Shown here: positions 51,243-59,192 of the stretch, one piece after another | Numbering within the stretch: the first letter of the stretch is position 1 | Layout: every line of letters starts with the position of its first letter | DNA from: Chloroflexota bacterium | GTDB lineage: Bacteria > Chloroflexota > Anaerolineae > UBA4142 | Assembly: GCA_016219275.1 (NCBI GenBank) | Contig: JACRBM010000040.1 | Coordinates: 124,001-188,000 of the forward strand | Length of the DNA: 64,000 nt | Direction: 5' to 3' | The notes under the pieces: generated by a model | Seen by the model: only the letters and a program-made list of their open reading frames with translations | What the model was told of the DNA's origin: nothing | The model's database searches: none | Translations under genes and position numbers: made by a program

Positions 51243-51650
51243 ATGGCAAACGAGAAAATCTTGATCATTGACCGCGATGACGAGACCGCGAACGCGATGC
51301 AATTGCCGCTCGATGCCGAAGGGTATCGCGTGTTTCGCGCGGCGAACGGCGATACGGGATTGCAAATGATCCAACAGGTCAAACCCGACCTCATCATCCT
51401 CGACGCGCTGACCGATGTAACGGCAGGAGGAAATCGCGTGAGTCTCACGTTGCGCAATCCGACCCCAGGTTCCGAGTACATGGCGTATCGCAACACGCCG
51501 ATCATCATGCTCAGCGCGATTCATTCCGGCACCGCGTTGCGGACAAATCCGGCAGATGATTACTTACCGGATGTGCCGTCCATCGCCAAAACGGCTGGTC
51601 CGGAAACATTGCTCGAACAAGTCCGCCAGCATCTCAAGACACGTCCCTGA
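51243..51650 (+). CDS. stand-alone response-regulator receiver-like protein
   Basis: The 135-residue protein has the CheY layout: acidic pair in LIIDRDDETANAM, phosphoacceptor Asp in PDLIILDALTD, Ser in PIIMLSAIH, and a Lys (SIAKTAG) in the expected late place. The loop after the phosphoacceptor is longer than usual (GGNRVSLTLRNPTPGSEY). There is no output domain and no kinase nearby. ATG 51243 has AAAGGAGG upstream. Confidence 0.75.
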   Translation: MANEKILIIDRDDETANAMQLPLDAEGYRVFRAANGDTGLQMIQQVKPDLIILDALTDVTAGGNRVSLTLRNPTPGSEYMAYRNTPIIMLSAIHSGTALRTNPADDYLPDVPSIAKTAGPETLLEQVRQHLKTRP

Positions 51651-51707
51651 ATGCAAACCCCGTTCTCGGCGACAATACCTTTGCCAACTCCTATCGGCAA
51701 GAGAGAA

Positions 51708-51740
51708 AAAAACCAGGTTTCTCGGAGAAACCTGGTTTTT
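51708..51740. repeat. CCAGGTTTCTC palindrome (copy 2)
   Basis: A 33-base palindrome with A-rich left and T-rich right tips. It lies between convergent genes and may serve as a terminator for both. Confidence 0.85.
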
Positions 51741-51774
51741 GGTGAAGGAAGCGCATCGAGAGCGGGGTTTTGAT

Positions 51775-53103
51775 TTATCGCATCAACACGATGATCACGT
51801 CGTTGAGATTCGTATTTGTGGGACCCGTGATGAGCAGATCGTCGAGCGGCTTGAAAAAATGGTACGCATCATTGCGCGCGAGAAAATCGCGCGCGTCGAG
51901 TCCGTGTGCCTGCGCGCGCGCGATCGTTTCGCCGTCCGCCAGCGCGCCTGCCGCGTCCGTTGGACCATCCGTGCCATCGGTGCCGCCGCAGAGCACGCAC
52001 ACGTCCGGCATTCCCGCGATGTCTATCGCCGCCGCGAGCACGAGTTCTTGGTTGCGTCCGCCCTTGCCATTGCCGCGCACCGTCACGGTCGTCTCGCCGC
52101 CGGCGATGAGGCACGCCGGTCGCGCGAGCGGGCGCGACGACTGCGCGATCTCTTTCGCGATTGCGGCGAGCACCTTGGCAACCTCGCGCGCTTCGCCTTG
52201 CATAAACGTCGAGAGCAATAACGCGTTGAACCCGCGTTCGCGCGCGGCTTGGATCGCGGCATCACACGCAATTGCATTGTCCGCGATGATGACGTTTTGC
52301 GCACGCGCGAAAACCGCGTCGCCGGCTTTCGGCGTGTCTGCAATCTCGCCGCGCGCGCCCCGCTCGATGTGTGCGACGACGCACGCGGGCAGTTGATCGC
52401 GCACGCCGCGTTGCTCGATGACCGCGCGCGCGTCCGCGAATGTCGTCGTATCCGGCGCGGTCGGTCCGGACGCAATCGTATCGAGCGGCGAGCCGAGCAC
52501 GTCCGAGAGAATCAACGCGATGATTGGCGCATTCGAATGGCGCGCGAGTTGTCCGCCCTTGACTTGCGAAATATGTTTACGCAACGTGTTCAGTTCGTTG
52601 ATCGTCGCGCCGGCGCGCAAGAGCGCGTCCGTCGTCGCGCGCAAATCGTCGAGCGTCACCCCGGCGACGAGCGATTCGAGCAGAGCCGAGCCGCCGCCGG
52701 AAATCACGCAGATCACCAAATCGTCCGGCGTCGTGGTGCGCAATAGAGCGAGAATTTTTTCCGCGCCGAGTAGGGAATTCGCGTCCGGTAGTGGGTGCCC
52801 GGCTTCAGTCAATTCGATTTTTTTCAGTGGCGCGGTGTGTTCGTACTTGACGCTAACCGCGCCGTCCACAAGTTTGTCACCCAGGATCGCTTCGGCGGCT
52901 TGCGCCATCGCCGCGCTCGCCTTGCCAAAACCGATAACAAAGACACGGCGCATGCGCGCAAGATCATACGCGCGTCCATCCACGATCAAGCGATTGCCGT
53001 CGCGCTGCATCGCGCGATGGACTGCCGCGCGCGCGTCGGCGGTGGCGAGCGCGGCGTGGAAAATGGCGAGCGCGGAGGAACGGAGTGCGGCAAGATTGTT
53101 CAC
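51775..53103 (-). CDS. glycerate 2-kinase (MOFRL family)
   Basis: The 442-residue enzyme phosphorylates glycerate to 2-phosphoglycerate in serine-cycle or glyoxylate-linked metabolism. It shows FVIGFGKASAAMAQA, the ATP-binding VISGGGSALLE, SDVLGSPLDTIASGPT, and the C-terminal MOFRL domain (GGRNQELVLAAA; GGTDGTDGPTDAAGA). A GTG start at 53103 has GGAG about 8 bases upstream. The gene is on its own; no other pathway genes are near. Confidence 0.93.
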   Translation of the reverse strand: MNNLAALRSSALAIFHAALATADARAAVHRAMQRDGNRLIVDGRAYDLARMRRVFVIGFGKASAAMAQAAEAILGDKLVDGAVSVKYEHTAPLKKIELTEAGHPLPDANSLLGAEKILALLRTTTPDDLVICVISGGGSALLESLVAGVTLDDLRATTDALLRAGATINELNTLRKHISQVKGGQLARHSNAPIIALILSDVLGSPLDTIASGPTAPDTTTFADARAVIEQRGVRDQLPACVVAHIERGARGEIADTPKAGDAVFARAQNVIIADNAIACDAAIQAARERGFNALLLSTFMQGEAREVAKVLAAIAKEIAQSSRPLARPACLIAGGETTVTVRGNGKGGRNQELVLAAAIDIAGMPDVCVLCGGTDGTDGPTDAAGALADGETIARAQAHGLDARDFLARNDAYHFFKPLDDLLITGPTNTNLNDVIIVLMR

Positions 53104-53121
53104 GCGGATAACTCCAAACCT

Positions 53122-53385
53122 CTACCGTAATCCCAGTTTTGCTCTGACATCGGCAAGCGGAATTCTTTTGCCGCCTTTGCGTCGTTTTGCAAGGTGGCTC
53201 ATCAATTTCCTGTTTTTGGTGATGTCGTCATTCTCGTCCACTTCGAATCCTTCCCAACCTTGGAGGGAAGCCAGCACAAAGCGTTCTCCGTCTGCAGACT
53301 CCAAGACAATTTCCTTGCGACGCGCCTTTCGCAAAAGATCGTTGAGTGTTTTGGCGCGTGTCGGGACTGTTATGATCGCGCTCAT
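53122..53385 (-). CDS. antitoxin-like protein of a RelE/ParE-type pair
   Basis: The 87-residue protein has a Phd-like N-terminus (IITVPTRAKTLNDLLRKARR, then IVLESADGERFVLASL) and a charged C-terminus. It overlaps the toxin-like gene's stop by ATGA (53382-53385), typical of a toxin-antitoxin operon in toxin-first order. GAAAGGAGG precedes its ATG. It is expected to repress the pair and neutralise the toxin. Confidence 0.65.
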   Translation of the reverse strand: MSAIITVPTRAKTLNDLLRKARRKEIVLESADGERFVLASLQGWEGFEVDENDDITKNRKLMSHLAKRRKGGKRIPLADVRAKLGLR

Positions 53386-53678
53386 AGTTTCCTCCTTTCG
53401 CCTCGGATGAACAGTAGATTGCCAACTTTGAAACCGACTGCTTCTATGCTGACCGTACGCGTTGATTCATCCACATTGTAGAATACTCGAAACTTTCCAA
53501 TCCGCAATTCCCACCCGGCGACATCATTGGGGTCCATTTCCTTGCGGTTGCGGGTGGCAACGTTCGGTTCGTACATGAGTTGATGTTCGGTTTCATCGAG
53601 GATTTGCTTTTGCTCGAATTTCCTGAACAGTATCAGATCCTCATTCGCCTCAAATGTGAACTCGATTTCATACATCAT
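53382..53678 (-). CDS. RelE/ParE-type toxin-like protein
   Basis: The 98-residue protein has the RelE fold pattern: YEIEFTFEANEDLILFRKFE, a middle helix (QILDETEHQLMYEP), and beta strands ELRIGKFRVFYNVDE and VSIEAVGFKVGNLLFIRGE. The basic residues near the end suit an mRNA interferase or gyrase poison. It overlaps the antitoxin gene. Its ATG overlaps the TGA of an upstream coding remnant. Confidence 0.7.
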   Translation of the reverse strand: MMYEIEFTFEANEDLILFRKFEQKQILDETEHQLMYEPNVATRNRKEMDPNDVAGWELRIGKFRVFYNVDESTRTVSIEAVGFKVGNLLFIRGERRKL

Positions 53679-53809
53679 TGTGCTTGCCCTGGGTTCTCAC
53701 CTTCTTCACCTTCTTCAGCTTCTGACACAGGCGCAAAGTTCTTCGCTATCTCTATCCAGTCAACGACTTTTGCAGGATATTCTGATGTGGTTGGAACTCG
53801 CTGCTCGAT
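53675..53809 (-). pseudogene. possible coding remnant upstream of the toxin gene
   Basis: A 44-residue frame (contains TSEYPAKVVDWIEIAKNFAP and an acidic tail) runs to a TGA that overlaps the toxin ATG. A TAA lies just upstream and the frame has no ATG, GTG or TTG near its beginning. The overlap suggests it once was translated with the toxin. It could be a shortened antitoxin-like or accessory gene. Confidence 0.35.
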
Positions 53810-53853
53810 TTACGTTAGTACAGGCTGAGAGTAGGTTGAATCGTATGCGTATT

Positions 53854-54225
53854 TCATTCGCGCGCTTTTCCGGTGCTGGGAGTACGAACGAAAGTTTCTT
53901 CTTTGGGACTAGCCGTGACTTGGCGAATGAGCACCGACGTGCGACCGAATTGGGTGCGCACACGACGATATAGTTGCGTGACATCTTCGTCGGTGTCAAC
54001 CAAGTTGCCTTTGTGAATCGCAACCCATTTCCCCAAATACTGACGCTTGAGTTCGGCATGCATGGATTCGAACGCGGCGATTTCGCGATTGAGTTTCTCG
54101 CGCTGTTGTTCTCGCGCAAAGTTTTCGACGGCTTGATTTACAATCGCATTAACACTGCCCGAAGTTTGCCGGGCAAACTGTTCAATCGTCTGTTGCAAGT
54201 CCGGTCTCAGTTCTATCGTTTCCAT
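53854..54225 (-). CDS. ribbon-helix-helix-like protein with DUF5678-like part
   Basis: The 123-residue protein starts with a helix-rich segment (LRPDLQQTIEQFARQTSGSV; NAIVNQAVENFAREQQREK), reminiscent of CopG-type regulators. It continues with YLGKWVAIHKGNLVDTDEDV and LYRRVRTQFG, close to the DUF5678 pattern. It is probably a small regulator or antitoxin without a partner here. AGGTGG precedes its ATG. Confidence 0.6.
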   Translation of the reverse strand: METIELRPDLQQTIEQFARQTSGSVNAIVNQAVENFAREQQREKLNREIAAFESMHAELKRQYLGKWVAIHKGNLVDTDEDVTQLYRRVRTQFGRTSVLIRQVTASPKEETFVRTPSTGKARE

Positions 54226-54234
54226 CGTTCCACC

Positions 54235-55455
54235 TCACCTCGACTCCATTTTACCACCGCGCGCTGACGCGGTCAACGCATCGTACACCTTTTCGATTTC
54301 TTTCCCCGCGCGTTCCCACGAAAATTTTTCGATCACGCGCGCGCGCAACGCGCAACCCAGGTCGCGCGCGCGCGGGGGATCGTCGAGCAACGCTTGAATC
54401 TGATTCGCGAACGCGGTCGCGTCGCCGAGCGGCGCGTACACACCCAGGTCGCCCAGGTATTCGCGCATCACCGGGATGTCGAACGCGACGACCGGCAAAC
54501 CCATCGCCATATAGTTCAATACCTTGCCCGCCGCTTCGGTCGCGCTCATCTTCGGCTCGACGACGACATCACCGAGCGACAACCACAGCGGCACGTCCTC
54601 GTACGGCACGCGCCCGACGAACGACACGCGTTCCGCGATCTCTAGTTCGCGCGCACGCGCTTGATAGTACTCGACGTTCGGGAATCCGGCAATGACAAAA
54701 TGCGCGTTCACGCCGCGTTCAAGCAATTGCCGCGCCGATTCGAGCAACACGTCCGTGCCGCGATAGGGGGCGAGCAAGCCGATGTAAACAATCGTCTTGC
54801 GTTCGCGCGGGATGTTCAACCGCGCCCGCAGTTCATCCACCGCGAGCGCGCTCGTCGCATTGTTCACCGGCAAAAATGTCTCCGCGTTCACACAATCGGA
54901 CAACACCGTGACCTTGTCGGGCAACACGGTAAAATCGTTCGTCAACACGTTCGCCGCGTTCGTGGAACTGGTGAGGATGTGGTGCGGCAGGCGATCAATC
55001 CACCACTCGACCGCGCGCGCGTGCGAGAACAGCGCACCGCGCGGCGCAATGAATCGGTGATCCACCATCTCACTCGTGAGACTGCCCTGGAAATCGAACA
55101 CGAGCGGCACGCGCAACAGACGACTCAACACACCGCCGATCAACGCGCCTTCGTGCAGATGGGCGTGAATGACGTGTGGTTTGAATCGGCGCGCGGCGGT
55201 CAACGATTTGAACGCGAGGAGAAAATCAATAATCAATTTCGAACGCGAAGGACCGGTTTCGTGGCGCGAGCGAAATGGAATTCGCAGCGCGCGTTCGATG
55301 TCGAGGTCGGGCAGATTGCGACCAAGCGGATAGGTCACGATCTTGACGCGGTGTCCCATCGTTTGCAGAATGCGCGCTTCTTCGAGGATGCGAACGTGGC
55401 AACCATAGTCAAGAAAGAACGACGTGGGCGCGATCATCAAAATGCGATATGGCAT
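54235..55455 (-). CDS. family 4 glycosyltransferase
   Basis: The 406-residue GT-B protein begins YRILMIAPTSFFLDYGCHVR. It has HAHLHEGALIGGVL in the acceptor domain and GLLAPYRGTDVLLESARQLL plus VVEPKMSATEAAGKVLNYMA in the nucleotide-sugar domain. It lies apart from the main cluster but next to a family 39 membrane glycosyltransferase, so the two may act on a separate glycan or glycolipid. The substrate is unknown. Confidence 0.86.
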   Translation of the reverse strand: MPYRILMIAPTSFFLDYGCHVRILEEARILQTMGHRVKIVTYPLGRNLPDLDIERALRIPFRSRHETGPSRSKLIIDFLLAFKSLTAARRFKPHVIHAHLHEGALIGGVLSRLLRVPLVFDFQGSLTSEMVDHRFIAPRGALFSHARAVEWWIDRLPHHILTSSTNAANVLTNDFTVLPDKVTVLSDCVNAETFLPVNNATSALAVDELRARLNIPRERKTIVYIGLLAPYRGTDVLLESARQLLERGVNAHFVIAGFPNVEYYQARARELEIAERVSFVGRVPYEDVPLWLSLGDVVVEPKMSATEAAGKVLNYMAMGLPVVAFDIPVMREYLGDLGVYAPLGDATAFANQIQALLDDPPRARDLGCALRARVIEKFSWERAGKEIEKVYDALTASARGGKMESR

Positions 55456-55493
55456 GTTTGGAGCATTTTCATTTTGAATTGATGGTTCGTTAT

Positions 55494-55521
55494 GTAGGGA
55501 CGTTCAATTGAACGTCCCTAC
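55494..55521. repeat. GTAGGGACGTTCAA palindrome (intergenic copy)
   Basis: A perfect 14+14 palindrome. The same element, with GGGGC for GGGAC, lies inside the restriction-modification gene at 60529-60556; a worn copy is at 59737-59764. Confidence 0.85.
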
Positions 55522-55586
55522 TGCGCGCAACATTCTACACGACTTGACCATGCTTGGCAACAAAATAGACAAACGGGAAATATCCG

Positions 55587-55690
55587 GTAGGGGCGAAGCA
55601 TTTGCATAAAGTTTGCGCCTGTGCAAATCTTTTCTCAAATGGAAACCGGCTCGTTCAAGAATCAAGTTGTGGCAAATGCTTCGCCCCTAC
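55587..55690. repeat. GTAGGGGCGAAGCATTTGC inverted repeat
   Basis: Perfect 19-base arms at 55587-55605 and 55672-55690 enclose 66 bases that fold less clearly. The GTAG edge gives the TAG stop of the family 39 glycosyltransferase gene. No gene is present between the arms. Confidence 0.8.
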
Positions 55691-57210
55691 TGAAACACCC
55701 GCACGCGCTTCCACATTTCGTCCCAGGACATCTGCACGCCGCGACAAATGAGAATCACCGGTGCGTACGTCGTCTCTTCGTTGCGGACGTTGTAGCGATT
55801 CGTGATGCGTCCCGCCTCCTCACACGCGACGAAAAAACGCAACGCGTCTTCGCGGCGCGCGCCGACGACGACGACGGTTTCCGGCGGCGGATTGCCATAG
55901 CCGCGCAACCACGATGAATTGCCGTTCGAAATTGCCTTAGGTAACCCGTAGCGCGCGCCGTACAGATTGATCGAACCCACCTCGCCATAGTTGCCGGCAT
56001 GAATGCCGGCGCGCGCGCGTTCGTTCGCCGGCAGGTTGTTGTAAATCCCGGCGACGATTTCGACCAGGTCTTCCCAGCCAACCATCTCGCGATATAGTCC
56101 GGAGACATCGTCCGCGAGTTGCCACACGGGCGAATTGATCGGCGCAACCGGCACCATGAGTACGATTCCGATCGCCGCGCCGAGCGCGAGCGCCACGCCG
56201 CCAACCGCGCGCACCACGCGCGCGCGCATCGGTCGCATCGCGTCGAGCCAGCGTTCCGCGAGCAGCGCACCCGCCGCGATCAGCATCGCATACGCCGGCG
56301 CAACATAGTAGCCACGTCCGCGCGTGACGAGCAACAACACGAATGGGACGACGTACATCCAGCCGAGCGGACGAAAGCGTTTGCCCTCGCGCGCGAAAAA
56401 ATAAAAATACAACCCGGCAATCCAAAGCGGAAGCGTGAACGGGTTGGCGCTTTGGTAAAGTTGCTCGACCAAGTATCCATCGGTGCGTCCCCAGGCAATA
56501 TCGCGTTCGTGAATGCTGCCGAGAAATTCAATCGAGATGAAATTGTGTTGGATTTGCCAAATCAGATTCGGCAGAAAAATGACCAACGCGATTGCCGCGC
56601 CGAGCCACAACCAGCGCGTGCGTAAATAGTTGCGCGCGGGCGAAAGCAAAACGCCGACGACAAGTCCAATCACGAAAACCGCCATCGTGTACTTGGTCAT
56701 CATCCCGATACCGATGAACGCGCCAATCGCGAGCCACCACCGCGCGTCATCCGTCTTGAGCAGACGCAGTACGCAGAACGCGACGACGATCCACCACACG
56801 TAATCGAGCGCGAAATAACTGAGCATCACGCCGCCGAACAGCGCGACCGGCGAAATCGCAATGGCGAGCGCGGCGAGCACTTGCGCCAAACGCTTGCCAC
56901 CCAGGTCGCGCGCCATCAAGCCGACGAGCACCATCACAACGCCCTGCCCGAGCGCGACAATCAAGCGCAGTCCGACAAGCGACGCGCCAAACAATTCGAG
57001 TCCGACGCGCGTGATGAACGGCGTCACCGGCGGATACGCGACATAGCCCCAGTCCAGGTAGCGCGCGTCCTCGATGAGCGCGAGTTCATCGCGATGAAAA
57101 CCGTACTGCCCATTCGTGAGCGTGTGGAAGATAACGCACCCCAGCGCGAGGAGAATCAGAATGCCGAGGTCGCTAAAAACAATGGTTCGGAATGTGCGAG
57201 GGGATTGCAT
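55687..57210 (-). CDS. family 39 (PMT/ArnT-like) membrane glycosyltransferase
   Basis: The 507-residue polytopic protein has the family signature in the first extracytoplasmic loop: FHRDELALIEDARYLDWGYV followed by YPPVTPFITRVGLEL. Several helices and a soluble C-terminal domain (about 400-507) follow. It transfers a sugar from a polyprenyl phosphate to a protein or lipid outside the membrane. ATG 57210 has AGAAGGA 6 bases upstream; an ATG six bases earlier abuts that site. It has its own candidate promoter. Confidence 0.85.
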   Translation of the reverse strand: MQSPRTFRTIVFSDLGILILLALGCVIFHTLTNGQYGFHRDELALIEDARYLDWGYVAYPPVTPFITRVGLELFGASLVGLRLIVALGQGVVMVLVGLMARDLGGKRLAQVLAALAIAISPVALFGGVMLSYFALDYVWWIVVAFCVLRLLKTDDARWWLAIGAFIGIGMMTKYTMAVFVIGLVVGVLLSPARNYLRTRWLWLGAAIALVIFLPNLIWQIQHNFISIEFLGSIHERDIAWGRTDGYLVEQLYQSANPFTLPLWIAGLYFYFFAREGKRFRPLGWMYVVPFVLLLVTRGRGYYVAPAYAMLIAAGALLAERWLDAMRPMRARVVRAVGGVALALGAAIGIVLMVPVAPINSPVWQLADDVSGLYREMVGWEDLVEIVAGIYNNLPANERARAGIHAGNYGEVGSINLYGARYGLPKAISNGNSSWLRGYGNPPPETVVVVGARREDALRFFVACEEAGRITNRYNVRNEETTYAPVILICRGVQMSWDEMWKRVRVFQ

Positions 57211-57290
57211 AGGCATTCCTTCTGAATCGCGACCGGCGACGACAGACCGCCAACCGCCGCGAAACAAATGGGTTGTGAATACGCGGCTGA

Positions 57291-57318
57291 ATGGTACGCG
57301 AGTAAAGCGAAATGTCAA
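57291..57318 (-). promoter_or_regulatory. candidate promoter of the family 39 glycosyltransferase gene
   Basis: On the minus strand TTGACA (57318-57313) and TACCAT (57296-57291) are separated by 16 bases. The -35 box lies 9 bases from the -35 box of the divergent gene. Confidence 0.5.
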
Positions 57319-57326
57319 GATTACAA

Positions 57327-57355
57327 TTGACCCGATCTCCCAGTCACGTTATAAT
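57327..57355 (+). promoter_or_regulatory. promoter of the toroid-fold protein gene
   Basis: TTGACC (57327-57332) and TATAAT (57350-57355) are separated by 17 bases, 30 bases before the ATG. Confidence 0.75.
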
Positions 57356-57385
57356 TTTGGCACGATTACACGAGGAGGAAACACG

Positions 57386-58360
57386 ATGAACGCGTTGACT
57401 GATTGGTTGCTGGAAGGTTCCGCGTGGGTGCAGTATCGCACGCGGCGCGATTTGCTCAAACAAAAAGAAGATCACGCGGCAGTGATTGCCGCGCGCCAGG
57501 CAATGCTCGCCGATCTCCAGGTTCGGGGTCTCGTCACCCAAGCCGCCGCGTTGTCGAGCACGATCATCAACAGCCACAAGAGCGCGGGGCATCCGCTCCA
57601 CCAACTCGCCTTTCTCGCTGACCTGGGTCTGCGCGCGGACGATCCAGGAATGGACAAGATCATCGCGCGCATCTTGAAGCACCAATCCGCCGAGGGACCA
57701 TTCCAAGTGTTGATGAATATTCCCAAGCACTTTGGCGGCACCGGCAAAGATGAATGGGCGTGGGCATTATGCGACGCGCCGACCGTCGTCTACGCGCTCG
57801 TCAAACTCGGGCTGGGCGACGACGCGCGCACTCAACGCGCAATCGAGCACTTGACCGGGCTGGTGCGCGACAATGGTTTTCCGTGCGCGGTGTCGCAAGA
57901 GCTAGGCAAGTTTCGCGGACCTGGTCGCAAAGACGATCCATGCCCGTACGCCAATCTCGTGATGCTGAAAACACTCGCGCTGAATCCGCGCACGCGCAAC
58001 AGCCGCGCGAGCCATATCGGTGCGGAAACATTGCTGGCATTGTGGGCAGAGAGCAAAAGGCAACATCCGTACGTGTTTTACATGGGCACGGATTTTCGCA
58101 AGTTGAAAGCGCCGCTCGTGTGGTACGACATTTTGCACGTGCTCGATGTGTTGACGCAATTCCCGTGGCTACGCCAGGACGCGCGTTTGCGCGCGATGGC
58201 AGAGGTCGTGCGCGCCCAAGCGGACGAACACGGACGGTTTGTTCCCAGTTCAGTTTGGAAGGCATGGGAGGGCTGGGAATTCGGGCAGAAGAAAGAACCA
58301 TCGCGCTGGGTAACGCTCGTCGCGCAGCGCGCGTTGAAAAGAATTGGAATGGAAACATAA
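57386..58360 (+). CDS. alpha/alpha-toroid protein (terpenoid-cyclase/prenyltransferase-like)
   Basis: The 324-residue helical protein has repeated helix pairs with Gly- and Trp-containing turns (HPLHQLAFLADLGLRADDPG; EWAWALCDAPTVVYALVKLG; LARLG-type segments; LVWYDILHVLDVLTQFPWLR). This is the layout of squalene-cyclase / prenyltransferase toroids. No DxDD motif for cyclisation is visible, so it may be a binding or signalling member. GGAGGAAAC precedes ATG 57386. Similar proteins are often annotated loosely in Chloroflexota. Confidence 0.6.
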   Translation: MNALTDWLLEGSAWVQYRTRRDLLKQKEDHAAVIAARQAMLADLQVRGLVTQAAALSSTIINSHKSAGHPLHQLAFLADLGLRADDPGMDKIIARILKHQSAEGPFQVLMNIPKHFGGTGKDEWAWALCDAPTVVYALVKLGLGDDARTQRAIEHLTGLVRDNGFPCAVSQELGKFRGPGRKDDPCPYANLVMLKTLALNPRTRNSRASHIGAETLLALWAESKRQHPYVFYMGTDFRKLKAPLVWYDILHVLDVLTQFPWLRQDARLRAMAEVVRAQADEHGRFVPSSVWKAWEGWEFGQKKEPSRWVTLVAQRALKRIGMET

Positions 58361-58419
58361 AAACAGGGCGGGGCTGGTTGACTCGTCCCTTTAGACCAGA
58401 TTCTTTACGCGTTTACGGC

Positions 58420-58453
58420 AGACCTGTCAGGTTTTTAGAAACCTGACAGGTCT
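58420..58453. repeat. AGACCTG...CAGGTCT palindrome (intergenic copy 2)
   Basis: AGACCTGTCAGGTTT and AAACCTGACAGGTCT pair perfectly around a short centre. It lies between convergent genes and shares left flanking sequence with 35812-35844. Confidence 0.85.
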
Positions 58454-58492
58454 TGTGCGCAGCGCGCGCCGAAAATCAAAATGGAATTTGCT

Positions 58493-59062
58493 CTATGCGC
58501 CTGCGATTTTATCGGCTGACGTTGCGCGCATTTTCCTCAGCAGCAGCAGTACCCCGCCGATGAAAAAATATGCTAACCCAAGCCCAACAATCGTGAACTT
58601 GATTATTGCACACCATTCCGCGATTGTGGCGGATGATTCTTGCCCCAAGCCAAGCAGGATTTGAATCAGGTTATAGTTCTCGATGCAATCGAACAGCCCG
58701 GCGGCGAACATTGCCCATGCCAGGATGATGCCAGCCGATGAAAGGAATCCGCCGCGCGCGACGATGACGCAACCCAAGCCGATGCAAATGACGTACGTGA
58801 TGATAAAGACGAAATCGAATCCCAGGTTCAGCCCCGCGTAGACCTGCCCCACTTGCCCCCACGATTTCACCATCGCTTGCGCGAGTGATAATTTTCCCGC
58901 GAACTCGAACGACACGATGCCTGACGGCGCAACGTCCGTCTTCAACGGCGCGCCGGTCACTTGCTCGATGAACATCGCGAGGATCGTGAGCGGAAGCATG
59001 ACGATGAACGCGCGGTTTTGATTTGTGGCTGAGAGCCATTGGTAGGGGTAGGGTACTTGCAT
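58493..59062 (-). CDS. four-helix integral membrane protein of unknown function
   Basis: The 189-residue protein has about four transmembrane segments (AFIVMLPLTILAMFIEQV; FDFVFIITYVICIGLGCVIV; GIILAWAMFAAGLFDCIENY; IIKFTIVGLGLAYFFIGGVL). An extracytoplasmic loop follows the first helix. No family is recognised. ATG 59062 has AAAGGAG upstream. It stands alone between repeats. Confidence 0.7.
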   Translation of the reverse strand: MQVPYPYQWLSATNQNRAFIVMLPLTILAMFIEQVTGAPLKTDVAPSGIVSFEFAGKLSLAQAMVKSWGQVGQVYAGLNLGFDFVFIITYVICIGLGCVIVARGGFLSSAGIILAWAMFAAGLFDCIENYNLIQILLGLGQESSATIAEWCAIIKFTIVGLGLAYFFIGGVLLLLRKMRATSADKIAGA

Positions 59063-59119
59063 GGTGAATCTCCTTTCGCTGGAACGATAATAATGCGAGT
59101 GCAGAATTTTGGCAATTCT

Positions 59120-59152
59120 AGAATCCAGGTTTCTCGAAGAAACCTGGATTCT
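59120..59152. repeat. CCAGGTTTCTC palindrome (copy 3)
   Basis: A 33-base palindrome with tips AGAAT / ATTCT. It ends 5 bases before the -35 box of the restriction-modification gene. Confidence 0.85.
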
Positions 59153-59157
59153 TATTT

Positions 59158-59186
59158 TTGACCCAGACCGGCTTTCACGTTATACT
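59158..59186 (+). promoter_or_regulatory. promoter giving a leaderless restriction-modification message
   Basis: TTGACC (59158-59163) and TATACT (59181-59186) are separated by 17 bases. The ATG at 59193 is at the expected transcription start. Confidence 0.6.
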
Positions 59187-59192
59187 GAGAGC

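Noticed and set aside
53656-53973. Plus-strand small protein overlapping the toxin region
   Set aside because: No ribosome-binding site, overlaps two minus-strand genes and its composition does not suggest a real protein.
55587-55690. Insertion sequence ends
   Set aside because: Arms are perfect inverted repeats but only 66 bases lie between and no transposase frame exists; it is kept as a palindromic element.
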